Assembly: GCA_934394515.1 (NCBI GenBank)
Contig: CAKRRU010000112.1
Location: 1-7,739, forward strand
DNA: 7,739 nucleotides
Source of the DNA: an uncultured Acetatifactor sp.
Lineage (GTDB): Bacteria; Bacillota; Clostridia; Lachnospirales; Lachnospiraceae
Direction: 5' to 3'
Shown here: in pieces, positions 1-5,680 of the stretch
How positions within the stretch are numbered: position 1 is the first letter of the stretch
Layout of the letters: the number at the start of each line of letters is the position of its first letter
Position numbers and translations under genes: made by a program
The notes under the pieces: model-generated
The model's input: the letters and a program-made list of their open reading frames with translations, nothing else
Database searches by the model: none
What the model was told of the DNA's origin: nothing

Positions 1-38
1 TAATATATTAATTGAGCAATAGAACGAAAAGGAGAATT

Positions 39-533
39 ATGCATATTATATTACACCAGCCGGAGATCCCGGCAAATACCGGAAATATCGGAAGAACCTG
101 TGTGGCTACCGGCACCAGCCTGCATCTGATCGAGCCGTTAGGCTTCCGCTTAAATGAAAAAGAGATCAAGAGAGCCGGCATGGACTATTGGCAGCATCTG
201 GATGTTACCAGATATATGAATTTTCAGGAGTTCCAGGAAATGCATCCGGGAGCAAAAATCTGGATGGCTACGACCAAAGCACACCAGACCTACACCGATG
301 TGAAATTCGGACCGGACGACTATATCATGTTCGGCAAGGAAAGCGCCGGAATCCCCGAAGAGATCCTGGTAGAGCATGAAGAGACCTGCATCCGTATCCC
401 TATGCTTCCCGAGATCCGTTCCCTGAATCTGTCCAATTCCGTAGCCATTGTGCTCTACGAGGCACTCAGACAGCAGGGGTTTGAGAGCATGCAAAGGGAT
501 GGAGAATTGCACAGACTGCACTGGAAGGAGTGA
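39..533 (+). CDS. trmL: tRNA (cytidine/uridine(34)-2'-O)-methyltransferase TrmL (SPOUT family)
   Basis: Cytoplasmic enzyme that transfers a methyl group from S-adenosylmethionine to the ribose of the wobble base (position 34) of certain leucine tRNAs. The 164-residue product is the usual length for TrmL, which is a bare SPOUT domain without an extra RNA-binding domain. Visible family motifs are NTGNIGRT (residues 13-20), the FGKES-AGIP loop (98-106) and the C-terminal knot segment IPMLPEIRSLNLSNSVAIVLYE (split here as IPMLPEIRSLN and LSNSVAIVLYE, about 120-141), which forms the SAM-binding trefoil knot. The start at 39 was chosen because AAAAGGAGA lies just upstream (27-35); an in-frame TTG at 12 would add nine residues, has no ribosome binding site and is not expected from the family. 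It ends 4 bases before the carbonic anhydrase-like gene, so the two are probably cotranscribed; no promoter is visible in the 38 bases before it. Confidence 0.95.
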   Translation: MHIILHQPEIPANTGNIGRTCVATGTSLHLIEPLGFRLNEKEIKRAGMDYWQHLDVTRYMNFQEFQEMHPGAKIWMATTKAHQTYTDVKFGPDDYIMFGKESAGIPEEILVEHEETCIRIPMLPEIRSLNLSNSVAIVLYEALRQQGFESMQRDGELHRLHWKE

Positions 534-537
534 AGTT

Positions 538-1023
538 ATGCAGATCCATGATACAGCATTTATAGCTCCCGGTGCGGTGGTGCAGGGAGATGTGACGATT
601 GGAGAAAACAGCGGAATCTGGTACAATGCGGTTGTCCGGGGCGACCGGGACTCCATTGTCATCGGCAGAGAGAGCAATATTCAGGACAATGCGGTAGTGC
701 ATCTGGGCAGTGGATATCCGGTGGAGATTGGGGATCATGTGACCATAGGTCACGGTGCGATCATTCATGGCTGTAAGATCGGCGACAATACCATGATCGG
801 CATGGGTGCGATTCTGATGAACGGCTGTACGATCGGGAAAAACTGCATCATCGGTGCAGGAGCGCTGGTGACGCAGAATGTGGAGATACCGGATAATTCC
901 CTGGTTATCGGTAATCCCGGAAAAGTAAAACGTGCTGTTACCGAAGAAGAGATCCGGTGGAATCTGGAAAATGCACGTATTTATGTAGAGGAAGCACAAG
1001 AAGAGAAAAGAGCACTGTCCTAG
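538..1023 (+). CDS. Gamma-class carbonic anhydrase family protein (left-handed beta-helix hexapeptide repeat)
   Basis: A 161-residue protein of the gamma carbonic anhydrase/YrdA-PaaY-like family, expected to form a trimer with metal sites between subunits and to act in the cytoplasm. Hexapeptide turns of the type [LIV]-G-x-x run through residues about 10-128 (for example VTIGENSG, VEIGDHVTIGHG, CKIGDNTMIG), followed by a C-terminal helix (about 134-158). The three metal-ligand histidines are present at 55, 72 and 77, with the 72/77 spacing of the family, as are the conserved Arg34, Asp36 and Gln49. The long acidic loop of the archaeal Cam enzyme is absent, so real carbonic anhydrase activity is uncertain and another small-molecule role is possible. 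The start at 538 follows GGAAGGAG at 523-530, which lies inside the end of trmL, so translation may be coupled. Its TAG stop overlaps the convergent gene's stop. Confidence 0.93.
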   Translation: MQIHDTAFIAPGAVVQGDVTIGENSGIWYNAVVRGDRDSIVIGRESNIQDNAVVHLGSGYPVEIGDHVTIGHGAIIHGCKIGDNTMIGMGAILMNGCTIGKNCIIGAGALVTQNVEIPDNSLVIGNPGKVKRAVTEEEIRWNLENARIYVEEAQEEKRALS

Positions 1024-1038
1024 CGGAAGTGCTCTTTT
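1006..1038. terminator. Bidirectional intrinsic terminator between convergent genes
   Basis: AAAAGAGCAC (1006-1015) and GTGCTCTTTT (1029-1038) are perfect 10-bp inverted repeats; T1016/A1028 adds an eleventh pair. The stem ends in a T-run on both strands, so it can stop transcription from the carbonic anhydrase-like gene and from the opposing DUF438 gene. Both genes end inside the hairpin loop at 1020-1023, so the terminator overlaps the last codons of both. Confidence 0.85.
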
Positions 1039-2276
1039 GCATATTCCATGTCCTGTACCAGTTCCAAGGTCCCCAGATACTGTTCCTCTTTATCGCGGAC
1101 AGCGTAATAAGTTACCAGAAAAGTCCGGCCGCCCTTGTCCATCCAGACCGGCACCTGATCCAGGGTTCCGGCACGGAATTCTTCGATGATGTGACGCACC
1201 TTCTGCTCAATCTTAGGAGGATGGCAGGTGAAGACTTCGCGGCCCAGTGCCATGCCGGGACGTTTGAATACCTTGGATCCTTCGTTAAAATAACGATTGA
1301 CGTTGTCGATGTCCACGAAAGAAATCTCCAGAGGAATCGTATTCAGCATGGCTGTCAGCTGCGACAATGTCAGACTGCCTCCGGGGAGATGGATCCGGGT
1401 CTCACCGCCTGCGAAAGCGTGTTCCGCAGACATGGTATCTGCTTCAGAAGCGTTGCTATGCAGATAGGTTTCCGCGGCTTCCCAGGTGTCTCCCCTGACA
1501 CCGAAGCATTCGGAATAGTCTTTGGCATCCCGATAGATCTGGTACCACTCTTCCTCTGTGAAATTAAGCGCACAGTTGGGGAAGAGGATATTGGATTCCT
1601 TGTAGATCATCTCTTCCATGCGGGTGAGTACTGCTTTCAGACGTTGCCTCCGGGCATCTGTTGACTTTTGATCCCTTTGCTTCGCCAGAGCATTGAGTTC
1701 GTCCCGGATTTCGTCATCCACAGTCCACATGACCGCAGAGGGGCCGCTGATCCCATATTGTACATTCAGATGTGGATAAAGCAAGTCACCTTTCTTGGCA
1801 TAGTGGATAGCAATCTGACGTAATTGCTCTAATAGTTCATTATTTATTGAGTTATTGCTGTCGTTGTTTTCCAGAGCCTGCCCTGCCCGGTGGATAAGTT
1901 TTTCCAAAGCGGCATTTTCCAGAGTAAGGGTCTGCAAGGGATGACCGGAGATCTGGATCAGGGCGGCAGCAGCGGAAAGACGCTTGTCTTTCATGTTTTC
2001 CGCGTGGAGTTTCTGCGCATTGAGAGAATGAACTGCGGCTTTTTCGGCATTGGCGATTTTCTCTTCTGTGGTGGAACCATGGAACAGCGCAGAATGAACA
2101 TCGCAAAGCCGTTGTAATTCTCCGATCGAGGTGCCTTCCTGCAGCAACTCCTGCTCGGCCTGCATGATGTCTGCGGGATCTACATCCTTGCACTCTCTGA
2201 CGAAATCTGTCTGGACACTTTCCAGGGCTTCTCCTTTATTTAAACGTTGTAAGTATGACTTTATTTTATTTTTCAT
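1020..2276 (-). CDS. DUF438 - hemerythrin-like - PAS sensor protein
   Basis: A soluble 418-residue protein with the domain order of the DUF438 family. An N-terminal DUF438 helical domain (about 5-68, containing KGEALESV and LQRLCDVHSALFHG) is followed by a hemerythrin-like four-helix region (about 110-260, with GHPL at 111-114, HYAKKGDLLYPHL at 158-169 and MIYKESNILFP at 223-233) and a PAS domain (about 303-412, with the typical CHPP at 351-354 and VWMDKGGRTFLVTYYAVRD-type core). Hemerythrin domains usually bind a di-iron centre that reacts with oxygen or nitric oxide, so a redox or gas sensor role is likely, but no output domain is present and the partner is unknown. In related proteins an acidic residue often follows His158 by a few positions; here Gly163/Asp164 occupy that stretch, so the iron site may be altered. 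The start at 2276 is fixed by GGAGGAA seven bases upstream. It follows the diguanylate cyclase gene by 69 bases on the same strand and may be cotranscribed with it. Confidence 0.9.
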   Translation of the reverse strand: MKNKIKSYLQRLNKGEALESVQTDFVRECKDVDPADIMQAEQELLQEGTSIGELQRLCDVHSALFHGSTTEEKIANAEKAAVHSLNAQKLHAENMKDKRLSAAAALIQISGHPLQTLTLENAALEKLIHRAGQALENNDSNNSINNELLEQLRQIAIHYAKKGDLLYPHLNVQYGISGPSAVMWTVDDEIRDELNALAKQRDQKSTDARRQRLKAVLTRMEEMIYKESNILFPNCALNFTEEEWYQIYRDAKDYSECFGVRGDTWEAAETYLHSNASEADTMSAEHAFAGGETRIHLPGGSLTLSQLTAMLNTIPLEISFVDIDNVNRYFNEGSKVFKRPGMALGREVFTCHPPKIEQKVRHIIEEFRAGTLDQVPVWMDKGGRTFLVTYYAVRDKEEQYLGTLELVQDMEYAKEHFR

Positions 2277-2280
2277 ATAA

Positions 2281-2316
2281 AAATTCCTCCGGATATAGTA
2301 TGTTCCAAAGGAATTT
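2281..2316 (-). promoter_or_regulatory. Leader hairpin that can hide the ribosome binding site of the DUF438 gene
   Basis: On the minus strand, AAATTCCTTTGGA can pair with TCCGGAGGAATTT across a 10-base loop, giving 13 consecutive pairs (11 Watson-Crick and two G-U). The outer 8 bp (2281-2288 with 2309-2316) are a perfect inverted repeat. The full Shine-Dalgarno sequence GGAGGAA (2284-2290) lies in the 3' arm, seven bases before the ATG at 2276. Pairing would block ribosome access. A short T-run (TTTTTAT) follows, so it could alternatively work as a weak terminator or 3'-end stabiliser for the upstream cyclase gene. The pairing is seen directly; the regulatory role is inferred. Confidence 0.6.
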
Positions 2317-2345
2317 CAGTTATGCCTATTTTTGTAGTTACAGCA

Positions 2346-4127
2346 TTAAAAATTATCGTAATGCGAATCAATATAATCACAATCCACGATCAATACATAG
2401 AAAACAGAACCATAGTATTCGCTTTCCACGATACGGCCAAAGTCCAGAACGGTCTTATAGGAGCCGGTCTTTGTGGCAAGGCGGTATTTCACGTAATCGT
2501 TATCCCCGTCTCTGTGGGATTCAATCTGATCCCAGATACTTTTCTCGATCTTCGTATAATCCTCCGGATGCACCAGATTGCTGAATTTACGGTGAGTGAA
2601 CTGCATAAAGTCATTCAGGTCGGTACATCCCGTGAGGTGAATCATTTCCCGGTTCGCGAACAGAATGCGTTCGTCTGTTTTGTCTGCTTTATAGATAAAA
2701 AAGGCACCGGGCAGGTTACTGGAGATATCGTCCAGTTCGAATCCAAGCTGTGTCCGCTTGGAAGTGTGGAAGCTGCTCTTGTAGCAGAGACAGCTGTGCT
2801 TTCCGCCAAGCTTTACCTCGTACAGTGCCATATCCGCGTAACGAAGCAGCTCGGAGATTTTCTCTGCGTGGGTGGGGTACTCGGCATAGCCTATGGAAAT
2901 ACCATAGTTGTGCACCTGCCCCTTGCTTTCAAAAGTCCGTGGAGACTTACTGAAAGCTTCGATTTGTGAAGCGGCTTCTTCTACGTTGCAATCCTTCAGG
3001 ATGATGCAGAATTCATCGCCGCCGTTTCGTCCGAGAATCGCATTTTGGGGAAAAGCTTTTCGCATGGAATCCGCTAGCTGCTGTAATACCCTGTCTCCGA
3101 CAGCATGACCGTACATATCATTGATAAACTTAAAATTATCCACATCCAGCAAAATTCCGACACAAAATCTGACATCGGCTTTTTGCAGATAGGAATCCGC
3201 CTGTTCATCAAATCCGGTACGGTTCAACAGTCCCGTCAAACCATCTGTCAGAGAGAGCTGACGGAATTTACGTCGTTGCTCTCTCATGATTAAAAATGCA
3301 ATCGTGAGAGTCTCCAGCAGGAGAATAATACAGGCATCGTATATAAAGAAAAAAGGAATTTTTTTGCTCTTTTGCCAGCCGCCTTTTGGCATGACATCCA
3401 GTTGCCAGGTACAGCCGCCGAGTTCAAACGTGTAAGAAACCGGATCTGTCAATTCTGCACCGGAATGGTCAATCACTTTGAAATCATCTGTGAGCGGAGA
3501 GGGCGTTTTAGATAAACTGTATTCGTATTCGAAGTTCGTGAGGGCGTTTACGGAATCTATAAAAATGTCCGGAACACGGATGATGACGATGGTCAATCCC
3601 CAGAAGGTGCTGTTGCCGTTTTCATCCTGCAGGAAGACCGGATTGCGGATCGCAATTCCCTGACCGCCCTGCTTGAGTTCAAAAGGACCTTGCATGACTA
3701 CAATATTGTTGTCAATTCCGTAGTTTACGATATCACAGCGAGTCTCATCATGAATCAGATCGATCTTACCGGTCTCGTTGCCGGCTTCCGGATAGATCTC
3801 GGTGACGATACCGTTCGGAGCCAGTTGGATGCTCTGGACATAATCCGCCATCATATGCTGTGCAACCACATCAAACTTATCAATATTGCCATCCTCACTG
3901 ATCAGAATCTGCTCCAGTAAGTCCGTGATACCGATGCCGTAGTACAGCGCATCCGTTATCTGGTTGGCATAAGCGACGGCATTCAATTCCGCTTTTGCAC
4001 GGAGTCGTTCGTAATCCGTGTGACGAACCGTATGGGCTATTATGTGCAAGATGCTTCCGCCGATGAGGAAGACCAGTACCGGCAGCAGCCATTTGATATA
4101 TGAGAATTTCTGATGATCGTGGTTCAT
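2346..4127 (-). CDS. Membrane diguanylate cyclase, CHASE-TM-GGDEF-PAS
   Basis: Makes the second messenger cyclic di-GMP from two GTP. The 593 residues show a membrane segment (about 12-31), an extracytoplasmic CHASE ligand-binding domain (about 40-250, with VQSIQLAPNGIVTEIYPEAG-type core near 97-116 and GIAIRNPVF at 157-165), a second membrane segment (about 257-281), a GGDEF domain (about 286-450) and a C-terminal PAS domain (about 468-585, with ANREMIHLTG and LVHPEDY). The cyclase looks catalytically intact: DGLTGLLNR at 295-303, metal residue Asp328 in LLDVDNFKFIND, GHAVGD at 340-345 and GGDEF at 369-373. The RxxD product-inhibition site normally placed just before the active-site loop is replaced by PQNA (360-363), so feedback by cyclic di-GMP through that site is unlikely. 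A PAS domain after GGDEF is an uncommon order. The ribosome binding site is weak: GAGG at 4139-4142, eleven bases from the ATG. The DUF438 sensor gene lies downstream on the same strand. Confidence 0.95.
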   Translation of the reverse strand: MNHDHQKFSYIKWLLPVLVFLIGGSILHIIAHTVRHTDYERLRAKAELNAVAYANQITDALYYGIGITDLLEQILISEDGNIDKFDVVAQHMMADYVQSIQLAPNGIVTEIYPEAGNETGKIDLIHDETRCDIVNYGIDNNIVVMQGPFELKQGGQGIAIRNPVFLQDENGNSTFWGLTIVIIRVPDIFIDSVNALTNFEYEYSLSKTPSPLTDDFKVIDHSGAELTDPVSYTFELGGCTWQLDVMPKGGWQKSKKIPFFFIYDACIILLLETLTIAFLIMREQRRKFRQLSLTDGLTGLLNRTGFDEQADSYLQKADVRFCVGILLDVDNFKFINDMYGHAVGDRVLQQLADSMRKAFPQNAILGRNGGDEFCIILKDCNVEEAASQIEAFSKSPRTFESKGQVHNYGISIGYAEYPTHAEKISELLRYADMALYEVKLGGKHSCLCYKSSFHTSKRTQLGFELDDISSNLPGAFFIYKADKTDERILFANREMIHLTGCTDLNDFMQFTHRKFSNLVHPEDYTKIEKSIWDQIESHRDGDNDYVKYRLATKTGSYKTVLDFGRIVESEYYGSVFYVLIVDCDYIDSHYDNF

Positions 4128-4193
4128 ATGTGATAAAACCTCGTTATTTAATATTACTTAGCTTTTACAGATGTACTGAAATTTGTACCTCAT

Positions 4194-4222
4194 ATTATAG
4201 CACTGTCAGACATTTTTGTGTA
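4194..4222 (-). promoter_or_regulatory. Sigma-A-type extended -10 promoter for the diguanylate cyclase gene
   Basis: On the minus strand a perfect TATAAT (4194-4199) is preceded by TG and one base (4200-4202), the extended -10 form. Seventeen bases further up is TACACA (4217-4222), matching TTGACA at four of six positions. Transcription would start near 4187 and give a leader of about 60 bases before the ATG at 4127. This leader and the rest of 4128-4290 hold no gene that I can support. Confidence 0.7.
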
Positions 4223-4290
4223 GTAAGTTGATAGGAATGGAGCAGGCTTGCGTGAAAAATAAGATTTGTAGAAGTAAAAAGGAGGAAGAA

Positions 4291-4674
4291 TCAGATCGTA
4301 AGCTCAATCATGTTGCCTTCCATAGCAATGATGCAGCTCTCATAGTAGCCGTCTCCCGTAGTCCGGGGACCGCTGATCACCTCATAGCCGGCTGCCTTCA
4401 GCGTGACAGTCAGGGAATCTACCTTTTCCTTACTGCCTACGCTGAAAGCAATGTGCGCATATCCTGTCCGGACAGCGTCTTTTGGAAGGTCTGACATTTC
4501 CGGCTTGTTCATGATCTCAAGTCGGGCACCGTCATCAAACGTAAGAAAGTAGGAGCGGAAGCCGGTATTCGGATTGTGGTAGCCGCAATTTGACTTTGCG
4601 CCTAGATACTTCTGGAAGAAATTCCTTGCTTCTTCCAGATCGTTTACATAAAGTGCAATGTGTTCGATTTTCAT
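4291..4674 (-). CDS. VOC-family (glyoxalase/bleomycin resistance fold) metalloprotein
   Basis: A 127-residue single-unit protein of the vicinal oxygen chelate superfamily, built of two beta-alpha-beta-beta-beta modules (about 1-56 and 71-127). It begins MKIEHIALYVNDLEEARNFF, typical of the family, and ends GNMIELTI. The four expected metal-ligand positions are all filled: His5, Glu53, His74 and Glu124, as in glyoxalase I-like enzymes, so it is probably an active metalloenzyme dimer. The substrate cannot be told: lactoylglutathione-type lyase, dioxygenase, or binding and resistance proteins share this fold. The reading frame is open for 60 codons upstream, but the start at 4674 is clear because AGGAGA (4681-4686) lies six bases before it and the family begins here. 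It starts ten bases after the LysR stop, and its ribosome binding site overlaps that stop, so it is very likely cotranscribed and perhaps translationally coupled with LysR. Confidence 0.9.
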   Translation of the reverse strand: MKIEHIALYVNDLEEARNFFQKYLGAKSNCGYHNPNTGFRSYFLTFDDGARLEIMNKPEMSDLPKDAVRTGYAHIAFSVGSKEKVDSLTVTLKAAGYEVISGPRTTGDGYYESCIIAMEGNMIELTI

Positions 4675-4684
4675 AGTCGTTCTC

Positions 4685-5563
4685 CTAAATAAATTCCTCA
4701 CAGAAAGAAATATATTTCTCTGTAAATATACTTTGTTTTTCCCAGATAATATCAAAATCATGCTGCATTCGGAAGTCATCCAGAGGAATTTCTTTGATTG
4801 CACCGGAATGTAATTCAGTTTCCACAGCAATTTTATACAGAAAGGAGATTCCACAGTCCTTTTTCAGCAGACTGATGATGGTATGCATATTTTCAATTTC
4901 AGCATAATGAGGAAAATCAGAAATACGCAAACCACGGGCAATCAGACTTTGTTCCAGAATATTTCTCGTACCGGATCCTTCCTCACGTAAAAGAAGACGT
5001 TCCTGTACCAGATCACTCAGGGTATGAGGATGACCTGTAGGAAAATTATGAGATGCGGCACAGACAGCGATATAGTCCTCTGTGCTGTATTTTTTCCAAG
5101 TATAATTTTCTTTGGGATAATTACCTTCCACGATGGCAAGATTGATCCGGCCGTTGTCGAGCAGATGCAAAAGCTGTGAGGTATTACCATAATGAATATG
5201 AATATTTGTTTTGGGGTGTCGCGTTAAAAAATCGGAGAGTTTATCAACAATTGCATATTCACCGATTGTCATAGTAACACCGATAGAAAGAGATTCTGTT
5301 TCCAGACAGCTATTTTTTAATTCTTCCTTTATAGCCTTCTCATCGTTCTTCATCGTCAGCAGACGTTTCCTGAGCAGGTCTCCGGATTCGGTAAGAAAAA
5401 GCCGCTTGTTTTGGTAAATAAAGAGAGGGATACCGTATTCTTCTTCCAGATAGTGAATATGCTGGGATACAGCAGGCTGAGTAATGTTTAATTGCTTTGC
5501 GGCAGTGGTAAAATTCATTGTCCGGCATACTGTGAGAAACGTTTCTATTCTAAAATCCAGCAT
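4685..5563 (-). CDS. LysR-family transcriptional regulator (CysL/YeiE-like)
   Basis: A DNA-binding regulator of 292 residues, full length for the family. The N-terminal winged helix-turn-helix (about 1-60) contains the typical AAKQLNITQPAVSQHIHYLE stretch and LFLTESG; a linker helix follows (about 60-88), then the two-lobed effector-binding domain (about 90-290) with LLREEGSGTR at 190-199. That loop resembles those of regulators such as CysL and YeiE that sense small sulfur-related or other anions, though the ligand here is not proven. The start at 5563 follows AGGAG at 5570-5574. It is divergent from a YeiH-type exporter, the classic arrangement in which a LysR protein controls its neighbour and represses itself. 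A perfect LysR box lies between them. The VOC gene follows directly downstream. The gene is visibly richer in A and T than the genes at the left end. Confidence 0.95.
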   Translation of the reverse strand: MLDFRIETFLTVCRTMNFTTAAKQLNITQPAVSQHIHYLEEEYGIPLFIYQNKRLFLTESGDLLRKRLLTMKNDEKAIKEELKNSCLETESLSIGVTMTIGEYAIVDKLSDFLTRHPKTNIHIHYGNTSQLLHLLDNGRINLAIVEGNYPKENYTWKKYSTEDYIAVCAASHNFPTGHPHTLSDLVQERLLLREEGSGTRNILEQSLIARGLRISDFPHYAEIENMHTIISLLKKDCGISFLYKIAVETELHSGAIKEIPLDDFRMQHDFDIIWEKQSIFTEKYISFCEEFI

Positions 5564-5579
5564 AGGCTGCTCCTTTTAT

Positions 5580-5598
5580 CAATAAAAATAATTTATTG
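5580..5598. promoter_or_regulatory. Likely LysR operator (CAAT-N11-ATTG)
   Basis: CAATAAA (5580-5586) and TTTATTG (5592-5598) form a perfect 7-bp inverted repeat with a 5-base spacer. Read as a LysR box it is CAAT-N11-ATTG, exactly the T-N11-A form in which this family's operators are usually found. It lies in the divergent LysR/exporter gap, centred about 35 bases before the predicted exporter transcription start and just after the predicted LysR start, where binding would repress LysR and touch the exporter promoter. Confidence 0.75.
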
Positions 5599-5617
5599 CT
5601 CGATATTATTATATAAT
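5589..5617 (+). promoter_or_regulatory. Predicted activator-dependent promoter of the YeiH-type exporter
   Basis: A perfect TATAAT at 5612-5617 forms the right half of the palindrome ATTATATAAT (5608-5617), whose left half serves the opposite strand. The -35 position 17 bases up reads TAATTT (5589-5594), a poor match that falls inside the LysR box. A good -10 with a bad -35 is what one expects of a promoter needing LysR activation. Transcription would start near 5624. Confidence 0.55.
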
Positions 5618-5636
5618 TTTACATTATGAATGTCCA
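5608..5636 (-). promoter_or_regulatory. Predicted promoter of the LysR-VOC unit
   Basis: On the minus strand, TGGACA (5631-5636, five of six matches to TTGACA), a 17-base spacer and a perfect TATAAT (5608-5613). Transcription would begin near 5601, giving a leader of about 38 bases, with the LysR box directly at the start of the transcript. This is a near-consensus promoter, consistent with basal regulator synthesis and autorepression. Confidence 0.7.
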
Positions 5637-5644
5637 GAGCTATA

Positions 5645-5665
5645 CTTTTTTCATTAAGAAAAAAG
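5645..5665 (+). repeat. A-T hairpin in the exporter leader, next to the ribosome binding site
   Basis: CTTTTTTC (5645-5652) and GAAAAAAG (5658-5665) are a perfect 8-bp inverted repeat with loop ATTAA. The last base of the 3' arm is the first base of the GAGAGG ribosome binding site. The stem is mostly A-U and therefore weak, so an effect on translation is possible but unproven. Confidence 0.45.
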
Positions 5666-5680
5666 AGAGGTTGGCACTTC

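Noticed and set aside
150..999. Long minus-strand open frames opposite trmL and the carbonic anhydrase-like gene (175 and 177 codons)
   Set aside because: They are antisense to two well-recognised genes, show no family resemblance and have no ribosome binding site at their starts.
957..1664. A 235-codon plus-strand open frame opposite the DUF438 gene
   Set aside because: It is a mirror of a recognised gene with cysteine- and histidine-rich, non-protein-like composition, and its start lies within the carbonic anhydrase-like gene.
2322..2969. A 215-codon plus-strand open frame opposite the cyclase gene
   Set aside because: The minus strand encodes clear GGDEF and PAS domains here; the plus-strand product resembles nothing I recognise.
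4216..4494. A 92-codon plus-strand open frame, and the GGAGG at 4281-4285 on the plus strand
   Set aside because: It runs antisense into the VOC gene; the GGAGG has no properly spaced start codon with a sensible product after it.
4675..4854. An N-terminal extension of the VOC protein by 60 residues
   Set aside because: The extension overlaps LysR coding sequence out of frame, and the VOC fold begins at the methionine with a well-spaced ribosome binding site (start 4674).
5630..5680. An upstream ATG start for the exporter at 5630
   Set aside because: It is almost at the predicted transcription start, lacks a ribosome binding site and would add a charged stretch not expected before the first helix.
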